From positions 992,001 to 1,056,000 of the forward strand of contig NZ_NPDR01000001.1 of assembly GCF_002811765.1 (NCBI RefSeq): a stretch of DNA of 64,000 nucleotides. Reading direction: 5' to 3'. The notes under the pieces were generated by a model that was not told the DNA's origin, did no database searches, and saw only the letters and a list, made by a program, of their open reading frames with translations. Numbering within the stretch: position 1 is the first letter of the stretch; each line of letters opens with the position of its first letter. Below, in pieces: positions 61,013 through 64,000 of this stretch. A program made the position numbers and the translations under genes. The stretch comes from Leptospira saintgironsiae. Lineage in GTDB: Bacteria > Spirochaetota > Leptospiria > Leptospirales > Leptospiraceae.

Positions 61013-61041
61013 TTGCAGACTTATGTCGCATAAGATTGCAA
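61013..61041. repeat. 15-bp palindrome flanked by direct repeats
   Basis: CTTATG (61020-61025), TCG, CATAAG (61029-61034) is a perfect dyad, flanked on each side by TTGCA. The element lies about 110 bases from the tRNA promoter and about 100 from the vapBC promoter. Its role is unknown. Confidence 0.4.
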
Positions 61042-61139
61042 CATTGCGAGAAAGTTAAGCGGAGCTTTGCGCAGAAGATTCAAAAATCCTTCTTCCTTGC
61101 ATAAATAATGCCATCTGGCTGGGAATCTTGGCTAAAACC

Positions 61140-61167
61140 TTGACCAGGGACCCTGGGTAAAAATACT
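61140..61167 (+). promoter_or_regulatory. Promoter of the tRNA-secE-nusG-ribosomal operon
   Basis: TTGACC (61140-61145), 16 bases, AATACT (61162-61167), with transcription expected near 61174. A perfect 13-base palindrome CCAGGGACCCTGG (61144-61156) overlaps the -35 end and spacer. Confidence 0.5.
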
Positions 61168-61207
61168 GTGTATTTCTAGCTCCTCTCTGGGAGCGGGTAG
61201 ATAGACA

Positions 61208-61282
<75 letters not shown>

Positions 61283-61290
61283 GTTCGAAT

Positions 61291-61361
<71 letters not shown>

Positions 61362-61405
61362 GAGTTTTTTCCGCAGGTTCTTTGAGTTTAGGAAGGATTT
61401 ATATA

Positions 61406-61588
61406 GTGAAGTTTGGCGCATTTGTACAAGAATGTAGAGAAGAACTTAAAAAAGTTCAATGGCCGAATAGACAAGAGGTGATGCAGTCTACCATCGTTGT
61501 TCTAGTCACGGTGTTATTTTTCTCTGCTTTTCTATTCTTTTCGGATACTGCGATTGTGAAGTTGCTTACCGGATTCTGGAATCTGTAA
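61406..61588 (+). CDS. secE: Preprotein translocase subunit SecE
   Basis: 60 residues from the GTG at 61406, chosen because AGGAAGG lies 8 bases upstream; a TTG eight codons earlier has no such site. The amphipathic region [20 protein letters not shown] is the SecE signature, followed by one membrane helix (about 27-50). This is the minimal single-helix form. It clamps SecY in the protein-export channel. Co-transcribed with the tRNAs upstream and nusG downstream. Confidence 0.95.
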   Translation: MKFGAFVQECREELKKVQWPNRQEVMQSTIVVLVTVLFFSAFLFFSDTAIVKLLTGFWNL

Positions 61589-61604
61589 GAACTTAGGATA
61601 AAAT

Positions 61605-62159
61605 GTGATTATGATGGCTGATTTGAAATGGTATGCGTTACAGACTTATTCCGGTCACGAGAATAAGGTCCAGAAAAATCTGGAAAAGCTGATCCAACAG
61701 CGTAAGCTGGAGGAGAAGATTTCTCAAGTGCGTATTCCTACCATGGAAGTCGCCGAGATGAAGAACGGCAAAAAGAAGGTCACTAAGAAGAAACTTATGC
61801 CGGGCTATGTTCTTGTTGAAATGGATATGGACGAAGACCTTCGATTCATGATCCAAAGTCTTCCTTCTGTTTCTACTTTTGTAGGATCAAAAGATGGAGG
61901 ACCTGAACCTCTTTCCGTAGACGAAGTGAAAAATCTTTTCGTGGAAACCGGAGAGTTCCAATCAGAGGAGCCAGTTACTCCTAGATTGTTGTTTAAAGTG
62001 GGAGATAGCCTGAAGATTATCGATGGCCCTTTCGCGAATTTTACTGGAGTCGTAGACGAGATCTTCCCGGACAAAGGAAGACTCAGAGTGAAGGTAGAGA
62101 TTTTCGGACGCTCTACCCCTGTGGAATTAGATTATCTACAGGTCAAAACCGAACCCTGA
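61605..62159 (+). CDS. nusG: Transcription termination/antitermination factor NusG
   Basis: 184 residues. The NGN domain begins KWYALQTYSGHENKVQKNL and binds the RNA polymerase clamp. The C-terminal KOW domain (FKVGDSLKIIDGPFANFTGVV) binds Rho or ribosomal S10. Three starts are possible: GTG 61605, ATG 61611 and ATG 61614. AGGA at 61595-61598 best fits the GTG, but the conserved protein begins near the last ATG. Standard position between secE and rplK. Confidence 0.96.
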   Translation: MIMMADLKWYALQTYSGHENKVQKNLEKLIQQRKLEEKISQVRIPTMEVAEMKNGKKKVTKKKLMPGYVLVEMDMDEDLRFMIQSLPSVSTFVGSKDGGPEPLSVDEVKNLFVETGEFQSEEPVTPRLLFKVGDSLKIIDGPFANFTGVVDEIFPDKGRLRVKVEIFGRSTPVELDYLQVKTEP

Positions 62160-62200
62160 CCGGTGGGAGAACCGGGAGAAACAAATAAGGTGTTTCGCCA

Positions 62201-62629
62201 ATGGCAGCAAAAAAAGTAGTAAAGCAGATTAAGCTCCAGGTTGAAGCCGGTAAGGCCAACCCTGCTCCTCCAGTCGGACCGGCTCTCGGTCAGGCAGGAT
62301 TGAACATCATGGAGTTCTGCAAGCAGTTCAACGAAAGAAGTAAGTCCCAAATCGGGTACAAACTTCCTGTTGTAATCACAGTATTCTCCGACAGGAGTTT
62401 TACATTCATTACCAAGTCTCCTCCGGCAGCTCTTCTTGTTAAGAAAGCAATCGGATTAGAATCTGGTTCCGCAACTCCTCATACCACTAAGGTTGGGAAG
62501 ATTTCTCGTAAGCAATTAGAAGAAATTGCTAAAACCAAAATGGAAGACTTAAACGCGAATGATCTGGACGCAGCTGTTCAAATTATCGCAGGAACTTGTC
62601 GTTCTATGGGCGTTACGGTAGAGGGTTAA
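62201..62629 (+). CDS. rplK: 50S ribosomal protein L11
   Basis: 142 residues, normal length. It binds 23S rRNA at the GTPase centre. The N-terminal [20 protein letters not shown] and the C-terminal RNA-binding part ([12 protein letters not shown]) are characteristic. A purine-rich 41-base leader separates it from nusG and might include the L1 translational operator, though I could not define one. rplA follows 3 bases after the stop. Confidence 0.98.
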   Translation: MAAKKVVKQIKLQVEAGKANPAPPVGPALGQAGLNIMEFCKQFNERSKSQIGYKLPVVITVFSDRSFTFITKSPPAALLVKKAIGLESGSATPHTTKVGKISRKQLEEIAKTKMEDLNANDLDAAVQIIAGTCRSMGVTVEG

Positions 62630-62632
62630 TTC

Positions 62633-63325
<693 letters not shown>

Positions 63326-63351
63326 GGATGTAGTAGACGGGAGTAGGAACA

Positions 63352-63885
63352 ATGCCCAGCCAGGAAAAAATTGAAGCAGTTGCCGAGTTAAAAGGCAGAT
63401 TAGAAAAACGTAGCGACTTTATCCTAGCCAGCTACAGCGGACTCACAGTAGAAGAGATCACAAATCTTCGCGCGAAACTTCGTAAAGAAGGATCCGAGAT
63501 GAAAGTGATCAAGAACAATCTCTTTCTACTCGCACTTAAAGAATCCGAGAAGCATAAGGATAAGAACATCGCCTTTGGATCCGAATACAAAGGACCTCTA
63601 GCGGCGATTTTCTCTGACGCAAATCTTCCAAATGCAGCGAAGATCCTAAAAGAATACGCTAAGACGAATAAAAATCTTATTCTGAAAGCGGGATACTTAG
63701 ATGGATCCGTTCTGAATTCAGAAGATGTGGAAGCAATCGCAGGTCTTCCGTCAAGAGAGCAACTCTTGGCTCAGATCGCAGGCGGTATCAATGGTCCGGC
63801 AAGAAGCATCGCTTCTGGTCTAAACCAAATTATCGCAGGTCTTGCAAGAGCTATCCAAGCAGTCGCAGAGAAGAACAATCAGTAA
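63352..63885 (+). CDS. rplJ: 50S ribosomal protein L10
   Basis: 177 residues. The N-terminal domain binds 23S rRNA ([40 protein letters not shown]), and the C-terminal helix (about 140-175, [20 protein letters not shown]) carries L7/L12 dimers. Only 26 bases separate it from rplA, so the usual long L10 leader is not there. Ribosome site GGAGTAGG. rplL follows at 57 bases. Confidence 0.97.
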   Translation: MPSQEKIEAVAELKGRLEKRSDFILASYSGLTVEEITNLRAKLRKEGSEMKVIKNNLFLLALKESEKHKDKNIAFGSEYKGPLAAIFSDANLPNAAKILKEYAKTNKNLILKAGYLDGSVLNSEDVEAIAGLPSREQLLAQIAGGINGPARSIASGLNQIIAGLARAIQAVAEKNNQ

Positions 63886-63942
63886 GAACAATTTTAGTAA
63901 GTAAGTAGTTTAAAGGACCAAACGGAATCAAAGGAGCACCAA

Positions 63943-64000
63943 ATGTCTACCACTGAAGCGTTATTAGAGCAACTCGGTAAACTTACCCTCGTGGAAGCAG
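63943..64000 (+). CDS. rplL: 50S ribosomal protein L7/L12, 5' end only
   Basis: The first 19 codons (MSTTEALLEQLGKLTLVEA) match the L7/L12 N-terminal dimerisation helix, and the gene runs off the right edge. An AAAGGAG ribosome site precedes it. The position after rplJ is standard; rpoB would be expected next. Confidence 0.93.
   Translation, partial: MSTTEALLEQLGKLTLVEA

Overview
The window is spirochaete chromosome, almost certainly genus Leptospira. The evidence is a moderately AT-rich sequence, frequent TTG and GTG starts, relaxed spirochaetal lipoboxes, many SpoIIE-type phosphatases and large sensor kinases, a flagellar cap gene and MotA, and a gene order tRNA-Thr, tRNA-Trp, secE, nusG, rplK, rplA, rplJ, rplL. 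No insertion sequence, prophage or CRISPR array is visible. Apart from one toxin-antitoxin pair the window reads as stable core genome. The species cannot be fixed from sequence alone.

Layout. 1-5424: an FAD-linked oxidase running off the left edge, polyphosphate kinase, small exported proteins, a DinB-like protein, an SH3-type lipoprotein and a rhomboid-like membrane protein with a zinc ribbon. 5577-9483: a 1169-residue sensor kinase overlapping a stand-alone receiver. 9642-14416: an acyl-CoA dehydrogenase, then fliD and a companion helical protein. 14413-20692: two tandem 7TM-PAS-PP2C phosphatases, a zinc-ribbon protein, ribF, an exported protein and a STAS antagonist. 20810-23485: an exported protein, a DnaJ-domain protein, manA and an HNH nuclease. 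23495-30634: a lipoprotein, a hybrid kinase, a DUF1292-like protein, a CPA1-type antiporter, a GT-C-like membrane protein and a solitary motA.

30862-38637 is a rightward run: a cellulose-synthase-like glycosyltransferase preceded by a possible leader peptide, a small Cys protein, a degenerate RnfC-like iron-sulfur protein, an RnfD-like membrane protein, EIIA-Ntr (ptsN), two oligopeptide-type ABC permeases and a PEGA-domain protein. Most of the junctions overlap. 38621-49424 holds folC, aroE, a glycosyltransferase with an orphan HATPase, a pseudo-amidohydrolase, a four-S1-domain protein, trmL, an RsbW-like kinase, uvrB, an active-type rhomboid protease and cutA. 49494-58178 holds a serine hydrolase, two DJ-1/PfpI proteins, a HAD phosphatase, an FMN reductase, a 1-Cys peroxiredoxin, an XRE regulator and small lipoproteins. 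58251-60876 is leftward: a fatty-acid hydroxylase, a membrane-anchored AraC regulator and vapBC. 61209-64000 is the translation/transcription operon.

How the genes work together. Regulatory parts of partner-switching type (two PP2C phosphatases, one STAS protein, one RsbW-like kinase and one further orphan HATPase) are scattered through the window. This suggests a dispersed phospho-signalling network next to classical two-component proteins. The most unusual gene group is the RnfC-like/RnfD-like/PtsN cassette, which lacks the other Rnf subunits and the usual nucleotide-binding loop. The best small regulatory signals are a vapBC promoter with consensus hexamers ending at the start codon, a hairpin that would cover the cutA ribosome-binding site, and an 11-bp inverted repeat in the leader of the large sensor kinase.
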